Shown here piece after piece: positions 24,626 to 34,357 of a DNA stretch of 64,000 bases. How positions within the stretch are numbered: the first letter of the stretch is position 1; each line of letters opens with the position of its first letter. Position numbers and translations under genes: made by a program. Source of the DNA: Prunella strophiata (lineage: Eukaryota; Chordata; Aves; Passeriformes; Prunellidae); the NCBI GenBank assembly GCA_036583965.1, contig JAZBQD010000013.1, positions 3,884,144-3,948,143 of the forward strand. The letters are read 5' to 3'. The notes below the pieces were generated by a model that saw only the letters and a program-made list of their open reading frames with translations, was not told the origin of the DNA and made no database searches.

Positions 24626-25849
24626 TGGTCATGCATGAAATGATTTCATTTCAGTGACGTGGGGGTTGCCTTTGATAAGTCCAGCTTATAGAGAAATGGA
24701 GGTATAGAAAGGTACAGCCACCAGCCATGGAGATGTGGGAAGGGATAGGAATGGGGCTGAGCAGAGAAGGCCAGGGAAATCTCCCAAGCCCAGGGAACCT
24801 GGTGAGAGAAGGGACCCCAGCACCGTGTGAGAATGGGATCTGCAGAGGCCCTTTCTGGGGTCAAGCTGCAGCAGGACAGGCTGTCCCAGATGATGGTGGC
24901 AGGATGGTGACAGCAAGGAGACACGAGCAGCCACAGGACCTGACGCTGGGCAGAAGCTCCTTAGCAATCCCTGTCATCAAGGTCATCACTGCTATTTATT
25001 ATTTAAGGCCTCACAGCCCTAAATATTAATTAGCAGGACTTTGTGGGAGGGGTGTGAACACGTGCATGGGGTTCAAGTGTCCTGCTCTCCTGCCTCTCCA
25101 GGGATGGGATAAAAGCAGGGATGGGGACTGGCTGGAGCTGGTGCTGCTACCTGAGCCAGGCAAGGATGAACTCCAGCCCTGCAAGACACTAAACTGTCAA
25201 ATTTTGCCCTGGCCTGGTTCTCCACATTCCATGAAACAGCCTCACATGAGTGCTGGGATGCTGCCGAGGCAGGGAGGGGATCCCATGGTCAGCACAGACC
25301 CCACCAGGGCTACCCTCACCAACCTGGCACCCCCAGCATGTGCAGACATGGGGCTGCCTGGCAGCCAGGCCAATGTCTCCAGTGGGTTTGATCAAGGGTG
25401 AAATCAAATATTTCTACAAAACCATCCTCCAGCCAGCCAGTGGAATTGTCCTCCCTTTTGCTTCCTTCCACCTGATTTCATCCCTCATCTAAAGAGATTG
25501 GATATGGTGCTTCCCTGGCACAGAGTGAGGCTCCCCCTCGGCCAGAGGTGGGGCAGCAGCAAATCCTGCATTTAGGGAGACCCTCATCCCGTGTTTCCTC
25601 AGCAGCTGCTGTGGCCCTTCACTCTCAGCAGCAGGGCCAGGCTGTGCCCATGTTCTTGCTGGTGAGTGTGGGAGCAGGACCCATGGTTTGTGCCCCAAGC
25701 AGAGCTCAGCAAAGCTCTCAAGTGGACTTTTACAGGTCAGAAATTACCTGGCTCCAGCAGAGAGGCCAGCAGGGTCACGGTGCCCAGCACCAGTCCAGAG
25801 GAGAGGCAGATGGAAAGGAGGAGGATGAGGATGATGAAGGCTCTGCGAG

Positions 25850-26450
25850 CAGCAGGGAGTGGGTCCTGCGGGCATTCCCAGCTCTTCCCCTCGCTCAGCT
25901 GCCCCCAGCCCCCCGGCAGTTCCGAGCTGCCTAATTAGCTCTCCCTGCTCCCAGCGCCGTCCAGCTGGAGCCGGAGGGCAGGGGCAGACAAAAGCCTCGC
26001 TATTGACAGCCCCTCCGAGGAAGGGGCTTTTCTTCTCCCCCTCGCTTTTCTTTTCAAGCCCCTCTCCCCCCGTCTTGGGCCGGGGCCACGGGCTCATTAG
26101 CACTTGGGCTCGTTGGATGGAGGCAGCAGATGGCAGCCAGGCTGCTGGCGCGGCCGGCCCCGCCGCCGCCTCTTCCCGCGGAACAGATGCCCGGCCAGCC
26201 CGGGGAGGATTACCGGGAGTGGGGGCCAGCGGCACCGCGGGGCTGCCAGCGGGGCTTCCTCCCCGGCAGCACACCCCACGTCCCCGCCGAGGGGCTGCCA
26301 GCCCGCCGGGGACTCGCGGCCGCCGAAGGACACCGGAGGCTTGGGACGGCCAAAAGTCGCTGCAAAGGCCACAGGAGAGCTGCAGCTGCTTTGTGCAATC
26401 GCTGGGGCACTGAGACCTCCGACACTGCAGTGCCGTGGCTGCTCCTGCCT
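25850..26450. promoter_or_regulatory. Intragenic CpG-rich block in intron 1
   Basis: About 600 bp of high GC and high CpG (for example the GCGCGGCCGGCCCCGCCGCC stretch near 26150), in contrast to the surrounding intron. It also contains CAGATGG, a proneural-type E-box, near 26127, and an ATTAGC motif. CpG clusters inside a long first intron often mark an alternative promoter, a non-coding transcript or a regulated enhancer. No SRRM4-like exon is recognisable in it, and the long open frames on both strands look like GC artefacts. Confidence 0.5.
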
Positions 26451-28429
26451 TGTCCCCGTGCAGCGGGGAGGACACGTCACCCTTGTCCCAGCACGCTTGC
26501 AGCAGCACCCAGACTCCCCTCCAAGATCACCCGCGATGGCAAACTACGGCTTAATCCCACTTCAGCAGCACATCCCTCCCCCTCCGTGCACGGTGCATCC
26601 CGGGGGATTAAGGGTTAAAGCACAAATCCCCAGCGCTGCCCTGATGTGACCCACTTAGACCATCTGGCAGGGAGGGATGCAGGAGCCTCCTCTCCTGCTC
26701 ACTCGGCATCACCGGCTGCCCCAGGAGCTGACACCAGCACCCGCAGGCCCCAGAGTGCCCAAAAGTGGATTTTGGCTGAGTTTCTGGGGACAGGGCAGCT
26801 CATGCCAACAATACTGTGGCTGGCAGTGTGGCAGCAGAGAATTAAACCAGCCCCAGAATCACCCCTCAAGCCCCCACTCTCCCACCAGCTCCAGTCCTTG
26901 GGACACCCCGGAGCATCTCCCACCTGGATGTCCCCAGGTCATGGATGACACCGGTGCTGATGGAATTCTTAGCAGTGCTGGGAGAAGTCAGGATTCCGAG
27001 TGGGACAGGGCTCCCAGCCCGTGCTGTGCCCGAGGGCACGGCCAGGGAAGAGATGCAGACAAAAGCCCAGCCCAGAGGGAGGAAAGCAGATCCTGCTCTG
27101 GGGCTGGAGCCTGGTGTTCATACCCATCCCCAAAGGCTGGGCAGAGGCTGGTGGCACCTTAACACAGCAGATTTTAAAAGCATTTTCAGTTCACCAGGGC
27201 CAAAGCCCCATCCTCGTGCTCCAGGGCACCTCGGTTTGGCAGAGGGGCTCAGGGCAGGGAGGTGGTCCCTGTTCCTGACCCCATCCCTCCCCAGCACACT
27301 GGGTACAAAACCCCCTCAAATCCCACACTGGGATTCTGCATATGCTGGAGCAATTCCCCTGCAAAGGAAGCTCTGGGTCAGCCCCAGCCTCACCTCACCA
27401 CGCAGTCCCTCACCCTCAGCTGCACAGCAAAGCCCCACCAGGCCCTGTGTGGGCAAAGGTTAATTGGAAAAGCCCCTTTCCCCATCACCTCAGTTTTTCC
27501 TTTCACTCTGCAAACTGGTCAATAATCCATTTACTTTGGCAGAGCTCTGCTCTGGGCACAAAGCTGTCTGGGGGGCTGGATTTAATACCCCCCCAGCCCC
27601 AGCAGGAGGGAAGGTATTAATGTACTCTTTTGTTCCAGGATGAACCATGGGTTTAGCAGAGCTTTAACCCTCCCAACCTCCAAGACAGCTTGATGGGAAT
27701 TTAGATGGAAGATGCTTTACCTGCAGAAGCAGCAGGAAGGTAGTGGTGAGGGATGGGGCGAGGGGAAAAATCAGGTAACCCCATCGCTGCCCCACAGGGA
27801 TGCAGGACTGGGCCCTTAGCCATTCTCAGGCATCCTGCAGGAATGCTTTGGGCTATGGACACTGTGGGGGTCCCTGGCAGGACCCTCATGCCACAGCTGA
27901 GCCCCTTGACACTCCAGGAGGGCACAAACCCAGCCAGGAAAACTGATGGGAGGTGGGCAGTGCTGGCCTAGAAACCATGGCAGCATCTCCGCTGCTGTGG
28001 GAAGCATGGGGCCAGATCCAGGGCAGGGTGTTTGCAGGGGACCAGCTGTCAAGTGTGGGAGAAAACAGGAATCCAGATGGTCATCTTAATATTTCATTTG
28101 GCTAACTGGTTTCCCCATCTCCTCTCTGGCACCACAGTCATTTGCTCTTAAATTAGTCGGGAGTATCGTCAGGGAAGAGAGGCTGGTCCAAGCAGTGGCG
28201 CAGCAAAACCTTCCGGAAAAGCAAACCCAGAGCAGAGCCAGGCATGGAGACCACTACAAGAGGAGCTGCTGCAAGCCTTGGGTCTGTTCTCTCCACGGAT
28301 GGGGAGCAGGAGCCTGGCTCTGGCTACTGCTGGACTACGAGCCTAGGGCCAGCTTGGGCACATCGCTGTGCAGCCCAGTGGGGACTCGCTGCAAAGCCCC
28401 TGGGGCTGTGAGATCTGGCATCTCAGAGG

Positions 28430-28780
28430 TGTGATCCCGCCCAGACGGCAGCTCGGGCTCCTGGCAGAGCCCGTGGGATGCGAGCCGAGCCGGCAGCACC
28501 GATGAGAAGAGCTGGGAACCACAGCACCTCTGTCCCCGCAGCCTTTGGTGGCAGCCCCAGGAGCGGCAGAGCCCCTCCGTGCCTGGGGCAGGGCGAGCGC
28601 AGCGAGTGCCCCGCGGAGCCCGGGGCGAGCCCCGCCGGGCTGGCCCCGCTCTGTGCGGCTGCCACAGCGCAGGGAACAGCCCGGGCCCGGCGGCACACGC
28701 CGCCAGGGGACAAAAGGAGCCGGGCTGCACTGACCCTGCAGCGGCGTGGCCGGAGCACAGCCTGGCGTGGGCACCTGGAT
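28430..28780. other. GC/CpG-rich patch in intron 1
   Basis: A short CpG-rich stretch (GCGAGCGCAGCGAGTGCCCC and similar) about 1.8 kb inside intron 1 from exon 1. It gives open frames on both strands without recognisable protein similarity. It may be an outlying part of the promoter-proximal CpG landscape. Confidence 0.4.
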
Positions 28781-30472
28781 CTGCTGGTGCCCACCACAAA
28801 CACAGCAAAGCCGAGCTGGTGGGGCTGCTTTGCTCTGTGCCAAGAGCTCCTGGGCTGTTTCACTCCCACTGGAGCTGTCACTACCCACAGCACGGAGAGG
28901 TGTGCACATTTGGGAACTTTTTAATGGATCTGCAAACACCCCGAGCCGTGGTGCTCAGCCCCACCACGATGTCTGTGCAATCCAAACTGCTGCCTAGATA
29001 GAGCCAGGCATCAGTTCCTGGCACCCAGGCTGGCTGTATTTCCCCCAAACCTGAATTTTTTTCCTTATTACACCTCCAACTGCAAGATATTTAAGCTCAC
29101 TCAGGAACCTTTAGGCAGGAAGTGTGTGTGTGAGCCAGCCCCTCAGCCCTTCAGGTGCCGACTGTACCCGATGCAGGGATGGAGAAAAACACAGAGCTTC
29201 CTCTCCACCACAAAGGATGAAGCCCTGCAAACACTGCCTGTGGAAACAAGAGTTGCTCTTCTCAGTTGGAGGCTGAAGCCATGCCTTTCCCATTTTCCTA
29301 CCCAGATTAATGAAAATCAGAGAGACTGGGAGCTCACACTCAGCAGCTGGGCTGCAGGGGCAGAAGGGACCCCCATCCCCACTGCTGCTGTGGCTCACAG
29401 CCTCCACTGGCACGGGAAGCATCTGAAATGGCTCATTCCAAAGGATCTCTCTCCTCCCTAGTACGGGCTGAGCCCCCAACACCCAGCCTCCTGCAGACTG
29501 AGCCCCTCTCCTCCACAGACACAGCACCTCCACAGAACTTTGGCTGGTTCCCCACACCAGCTGGGCAGAGCCCAGCAGAGGAAAAACAGAGCAAAGAGAG
29601 AGGAGAGCCAGCAAAAAAGTCCTTTGTTTATAAAAGCAGCACAAATAGGATATTATTAACAAATACTGAGACAATCAGCAAAATAAAGCTGGTCTAAATT
29701 AGAGTGTGCATGGCTGTGAGGAAGCCACATTGACCTTTGCCTAGGTGACAGTCTGGCAGAGAGGCTCAAGGGGTACCTGCAGCCCCCTCCCCTCTTTTTC
29801 ACAGGTTTCTCTGTTGCTCAGCCTCTGGCATACATGAGGGCATTGACTTTCCTGGAGCAGGAGGACAGGACAGGTACTGGGTGAGCAAGGCTGCTTGGCT
29901 GTGGGGACACCATCCCCAGAGCTGTCCCTGTCCATGGCAGTGACCAGGCTGCTTGTGCTGTGTGTCCTTGGGGGACACCAGCCTCCCCTGGGTGACAAGG
30001 CAGGGTCCAGCCCCAGGGGGCTGTTTCCCTCCCCAGGCTTCACCTTCCAAGGGTCCGAGGGGAAGGGCTGACACAGAGACAAGGCCCCCAGCAGGACACA
30101 CAGCCCAGGGCTGTGCACAGCAGGGATGGAGCTGGTCACACTGTCCAGCTGATGCCCCCCACCACTGCCCCCTCTCCATAGCCCAGCTAGAGCTTTGCAG
30201 ACCCTCACCCTGCTCCCAGGCTCCAAGCACCACCGAGCCAAAGTTTCCCAAACCTGCTGAGCTCTGGAGCACAGCACCTGCCCAGGGAGGGGGCTCAGCC
30301 AGCCAGCATCCCCCAGCCTCAGGCACAGGGAGGGTGCCCCGGCTCCTCCAGCCACGAACTGCTGGTGGCAGGGGACAAACTCAGGATTCTCTTTATGGTG
30401 GGAAGGGGACTAGAGGTGGAGAAGGACGCGGGATCTCCCAGAGCCCCCCTCCCTTGCCCCGGCAGCCCTTAC

Positions 30473-30603
30473 CTGGGCAGCGGCTTGCGGGCGGTGATGC
30501 TGGCCACGATGATGCTCTCGGGTCGCGGCGTGGCCACGGCTTTGAAGGTGCCTCTCCAGAACTTCTCGAAGAGCTGCTTCTCGCCCTGCTGCACGCCCGC
30601 CAT
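30473..30603 (-). CDS. SRRM4: SRRM4 coding exon 1 (start codon, residues 1-43)
   Basis: The exon begins MAGVQQGEKQLFEKFWRG and continues through ATPRPESIIVASITARKPLP, nearly identical to the mammalian SRRM4 N-terminus as I remember it. The start codon is at 30603-30601, in a good context with G at -3 and G at +4. The frame stays open for 43 codons plus two bases (AG), then meets a donor reading GTAAGG at 30472, giving phase 2. Reading past the donor hits TAA at once, as expected for a real exon end. This N-terminal block is shared with SRRM3. The following exons fit SRRM4, and that settles which paralogue this is. Confidence 0.95.
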
Positions 30604-31060
30604 GGCCCCGGGACCCACGGGCAGCCGCTGTCCGCGGTGCTGAGCGCTACATCGCCCGGCCCGGCCCGCAGCCCGGCCCGCTGCGGGGAGTGCGGCCCCG
30701 GCCGCCCCCGCCTCCCGTTTTGTGCCGGCGGGGCGGGCAGAGGGGCCGGACCCGCCGCCGTCCCCTCCCCGGGACCGCCCCCGCCGCAGCTGCGCCCGGA
30801 GCGGCGGAGCCGAGCCCGGGGAGGGGGCGGCTCCGGGAGACCCGCGACCCGCTCGGATCGTGTCCGCTCCCCCCGCCTGCGGGGCTTTCCGCCCCCTCGC
30901 AGCCCCCAGGACCGTCGTGCGCCATCCCCATCATTTCCCTTCCCCAGCCGAGAGGCCGCTTCCAGCTCGCTGCTGGCTCGGGGGCACCGCTGCACTTGGC
31001 CCTTTGCGGGGCACAGACCCTCCAGGGCACAGCGAGCCCCCGTCCCCACAGAGGCTGCCA
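30604..31060 (-). promoter_or_regulatory. SRRM4: SRRM4 promoter / 5' UTR CpG island
   Basis: CpG-dense sequence directly upstream of the start codon, with GC boxes such as GGGGCGGG at 30730-30737 and GGGGGCGG at 30823-30830, a CAGCTG E-box at 30787-30792, and no TATA box in a sensible place. This is the usual form of a CpG-island promoter with dispersed start sites. The transcription start cannot be placed from sequence alone. It must lie upstream of 30603 if the 5' UTR is unspliced. Confidence 0.75.
30624..30644 (-). promoter_or_regulatory. RE1/NRSE (REST binding site) in the SRRM4 5' UTR/promoter
   Basis: On the gene strand the site reads CTCAGCACC, two spacer bases, then GGACAGCGGC. It has the canonical spacing of the 21-bp RE1 consensus and about 18 of 21 positions match. 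Both half-sites are nearly intact; the differences are at the first base, one spacer base and the penultimate base. It ends 20 nt before the start codon. REST represses neural genes through RE1 outside neurons, and REST-SRRM4 cross-inhibition is established in mammals. Confidence 0.8.
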
Positions 31061-31439
31061 GCAGCCTTCGTGTTTGCCCAGTCCCGACCAGACACAAGCA
31101 AAGAAAGGGAGAGCCTGGAGCCACAGCTGAGGGAGAAAGCCTCAGGAGGCCGTAGAGACCTCTCTGTAACTCGTCCATACCGAGACCCATATGGGGCAGA
31201 GAATTCCAAATACAACCCCGTTCCATTCCCTCCACCTCCTCCCTTCCCATTTAACTGGGAAGGGTCATGGATGGAGCACGCAGTTCCTCAGCTCCAGAGC
31301 AGTGGCAGGCTGGGAATCCCACAGTGGGGTCCCAGCCAGCACAGAAAACAATTCCTCACCTTCCAGGCAGGATAATTTGACCCGCCAGGACCGGACGCGT
31401 GGGGAGGGAAGAAGAGCTGGGGCGGTGCGAGTGCAGCGC

Positions 31440-31720
31440 TGCGATTTCCCTCAGCCTCTGCGCTGAGTACAAATAAGAACGTCTTTGGGAGAAAACGCTT
31501 CTTCTACCACATGCTTTGAAGCGCAAGTAAAAGCTGGTGACCTTGGATGAATGAGACTGTCTCTATTGTGCCTCAGAAACCCGCACGATACGCTTATGTA
31601 AGCGGCGGGGGGATAATGGAGCCGGGAACAATAGGCGGTGGGAGCCGGAGAAGAAGGAAAATCATGGGGAAACTTAATCGCTTCTTTGCGACAAATACAA
31701 CACCAGCAGAAGGCTCGTTG
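31440..31720. promoter_or_regulatory. Candidate upstream element of SRRM4 (about 0.85-1.1 kb before the start codon)
   Basis: A mixed-composition block unlike its GC-rich neighbours, with GAACAATAGG (SOX-like ACAAT), GATAATGG, TTAATCGC and TGACCTTGG (nuclear-receptor half-site). It is not a recognised repeat. Its position near the promoter makes a proximal enhancer plausible. Confidence 0.35.
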
Positions 31721-32160
31721 TGGCGGCGTTGTTTGCCAGCTCCTCCTGCCCTGCCCCGTCTGTGCCGCCGGTAGCCGGGGTCAGGAGCGGCGTCCCCGGG
31801 CTTTGTGCCGCGGGGCCACGGGCAGGCCGGAGATGGATGCTGGGGAAGCGGCAGCAGCCAGAGCGGGCACGGATCCAGCAGGGCTTAGAGAAACACTGTC
31901 TGCTCTGCCAAACAGTGCCGAAAAACCCGGCAGGGAAGGACAGCGTTCATGCATGGCACAGGGAGGCTGCTCCCCCCGGGAAACAGCCCAAGGGAAAGGC
32001 CGGCTCGGAGCTGCTGCTCCAGCCCAGGGCACGCTGCACATGCCGCGGGCAGATGTCAGAGCGGGGATCCTCCAGGGACAGTCGCGAAGGCAGGAAAGGG
32101 CAGAAGGAGCAGGAGAAAGGGCTGGAGAGGGCTAGAGCTGCCACGCCGTGAAAGCACGGC
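31720..32160. other. CpG-rich stretch upstream of SRRM4
   Basis: A GC- and CpG-rich shoulder beyond the promoter island with open frames on both strands and no recognisable product. The neighbouring 31060-31440 and 32160-32580 hold nothing I can name. Confidence 0.4.
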
Positions 32161-32579
32161 TGGGGAGGGCACACACAGCAGCCCCAGGACAGTCACCAGT
32201 GGCCCAGTGCTCTTCTCCTGCAGCTGGGCAGGGACAGGGACTCCCCACCCCAGCCAATCCAAGCTTGGTTTTCCTCTGGCCCTTCCAGTCATTTCCATAG
32301 AGCACAGGCTGTTCATTAGGAACCTGTTTCCCCCTCAGAGCACATTAAACTCAATAAATAGAGATCAGGTGTAAGGCACACACTCCCCAGTCTTGCTCTG
32401 ATTTGTTGGTGAGTGACCCAAACGAGGGGTGAGGGTCAGGCAGGAGCCCCACGGGCACTGTCAGCCCCAACCCTACCTCTGGTGCCTCATTAACCACACA
32501 CCCTGCAGGGCATCACCATCCCCTGGGCATTGCAGGATGAGCCCAAACAACGCCCAGCTGCAACCAGTGGCACTCCAGG

Positions 32580-32860
32580 GCATTTCACCCCCTTGCACCA
32601 GCGATCTCGCTAATCGCCCTAACATTCAGTCCCAAATAAAAGGAATAATAAATGTTTGCACTATTAAATTAGCAGCACGGGTGGTGTGTGGGCAGGAGGA
32701 AGGCTGTGATCATTACAAGAGCCTCTCTCCTGGTGTACCTTGTGGAGACATCAGTGAGCCAATTAAGCAATTGGCTCGGTTAACGGAGGCTCCCAGGAAT
32801 AGACTTCCCTGCCATAGAATAACTGTGCAGTAATAAATTGTCTCATAAATAAACAGCCTG
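32580..32860. promoter_or_regulatory. Candidate conserved non-coding element, 2 kb upstream of SRRM4
   Basis: AT-rich with CGCTAATCGCCCTAA, ATTAAATTAGC, GTGATCATTAC and the internally symmetrical CCAATTAAGCAATTGGC. The motifs resemble homeodomain and bHLH sites. There is no repeat signature. Function is inferred from motif clustering only. Confidence 0.35.
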
Positions 32861-33942
32861 AGAAAGCATTACAGGATACCCAGAAAAAGCACTATATCAC
32901 AAGCAGAAAGGATGCTGTGTGCATCTGGTGTGTCCATTAACCCGTGGCATTGCCAGCATTTCTCTGAACTGGGGCTGGTGTCCCTGTGGGGGCTGTGGGA
33001 CCAGGTCCCATGGGGGTGGGCATGGCCACAGCATCCCTGGAGGCCCCCCCAGGTGCTGGCTGCCCTGTGGGACCACTGTTTGCCAGCAGCACAGAGCCCT
33101 CAGTTACTCACCCATGGGAGTGCCACAAATGCCAGCCTGGGTTATTTACAGCTGCATCAGTAACGTGGGGCTCTGCCAGCTTCAAATGTTTGCTATAAAC
33201 TGTGGCAGAGTGAGTGACTGCTGGGATGGGAACAGGGAAACTGGGGCTTAAAGGATAATTGCACTTTTCCCTCTTAATCAAGACCTATTAATAAAATATA
33301 ATGGTATAAAATAAAATATAAAAACTGTCTTCCTTAAAGAGCTCTTCTTTCATTATTTGGGTTTTCTTTGAGTAATGCTTTTAAAGGGCTTCCCCTCTGT
33401 GCATGGGGGGCTGCAGACCAGGCTCTCCCCAGAGCTGCTGGCCCCTAACCCTGCTTGCCACACCTGGATCTACAGCCCTACAACCTCCACAATTAAACAC
33501 CCAGAACCCTCCTGACCTCCCAAAGCTCCCCTCAGCATCCAAACCCCCCTGGGAAATGTGAGAGGGACCCACCTGGCTCAGGGACAGAGGAACTCCAGCC
33601 ATGCCTTCTCCTGCTTTTCCCTCTTCCACATTTAAATGGCCTCGTGCTCTCATCCCCTCCCACACACAGGCTTTGATTTTGAGGGTGTGGAGAGAAGAGA
33701 GGGGTCCCTGCTCTGGTGAACACCCACTGTGGTTGCCTGAGCTGCTGCTGAGTAGGACAAGCCCCAGGGAAGCAGGGATCAGCAGGAAGAAGCTGTGTGT
33801 GTGCAGGAGGTACCCCAAGGGAGGGAAAGGAGAAAATGTGTTTAGCTAGGATTAAGTTTTAATCTGTTCCCCCTAGTAGGGAGAAGAAAGCTGGGCTTGT
33901 CCTGGAGCTGCATAAATATTTTTTCTATAAATGTTGGGTGTT
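32861..33942. other. Intergenic stretch without recognised features
   Basis: Mostly GC-rich DNA with an AT-rich patch at 33240-33370 (AATAAAATATA-type). No gene, RNA or repeat is recognised. Confidence 0.6.
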
Positions 33943-34003
33943 GTTTTTTTTTTTTTTGATTTTTTTTTTGTTTTTTTTTGTTTTTTTGTTTTTTTTTTTC
34001 TTA
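33943..34003. repeat. T-rich low-complexity tract
   Basis: About 60 bp of T-runs separated by single G or GA interruptions. A simple repeat with no assignable parent element. Confidence 0.95.
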
Positions 34004-34297
34004 TTTGGCTTGTACCCAGTGGGAAGAGCCAGAACCTGGTTTTGCTCAATCCACCCCATTCCCACCTCCTTGTGTCACTGGCATGGCACCACTCCACCCA
34101 TTCCCCAGCCAAGCAGGTTTACTGGGAGGGCAGAAAGTCAGCAATTATCTCTGGAAGTATTCATTATATCAAGAGTCAATAAACAAAGGCTGTGAGTGCC
34201 CTCTGCTCGTGGCACTCCAGAAGCACCTACCAATTATTCCCTTGGCTCTGCCAGCCCTGCCTGGCAGGAGGGGGTCCTGCAGACACTGCCTGCTTTG

Positions 34298-34357
34298 GCC
34301 AGGCAGGAGGAGCAGGAGGAGCAGGAGAAGGAGGAGGAGGAGGAGAAGAAGAAGAGG
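34298..34357. repeat. GA-rich trinucleotide repeat
   Basis: GGAGGAGCAGGAGGAGCAGG grading into GGA and GAA triplets over about 60 bp. It is an imperfect microsatellite; the runs of E, S or L in its frames have no coding meaning. Confidence 0.9.

Larger units (their letters stand above)
11741..30472 (-). other. SRRM4 intron 1 (18.7 kb)
   Basis: The first intron is by far the largest visible. It contains AT-rich blocks (13370-13570, 13795-13990, 18510-18640, 19960-20220, 20640-20945), a CpG-rich block (25850-26450), a poly-A/purine tract (24560-24625), and a GC-rich patch at 28430-28780. The remaining stretches look like ordinary GC-rich intron; their many long open frames show no recognisable protein. 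I recognised no LTR or CR1 copy in it. Confidence 0.65.
1..31060 (-). other. SRRM4: SRRM4 locus, 5' half (partial gene)
   Basis: SRRM4 (nSR100) is a neuron-specific, nuclear SR-related protein that promotes inclusion of 3-27 nt microexons and of the REST4 neural exon. Eight coding exons on the minus strand join without a stop into 252 codons and match the order of the known vertebrate protein: a conserved N-terminus, two lysine-hexamer blocks, an SKKRRH block, SSSSPKSKR, then an RKSHRHR serine/arginine block. Intron sizes from exon 1 onward are about 18.7, 2.2, 0.6, 1.6, 0.46, 2.7 and 1.0 kb. The later exons, including the C-terminal eMIC domain, lie beyond base 1. Mammalian SRRM4 is roughly 600 residues, so a little under half is here. 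The gene identity is secure from several exon matches; the 5' boundary is my estimate of the promoter island. Confidence 0.93.

Noticed and set aside
25744..26508. Long open frames of up to 254 codons on both strands in the intron 1 CpG block
   Set aside because: They overlap on opposite strands in stop-poor GC-rich DNA, and their low-complexity A/G/P/R composition resembles no protein.
29953..31155. 400-codon plus-strand frame across the SRRM4 promoter and exon 1
   Set aside because: It runs antisense through a verified coding exon and a CpG island; composition is G/P/R/S-rich with no domain.
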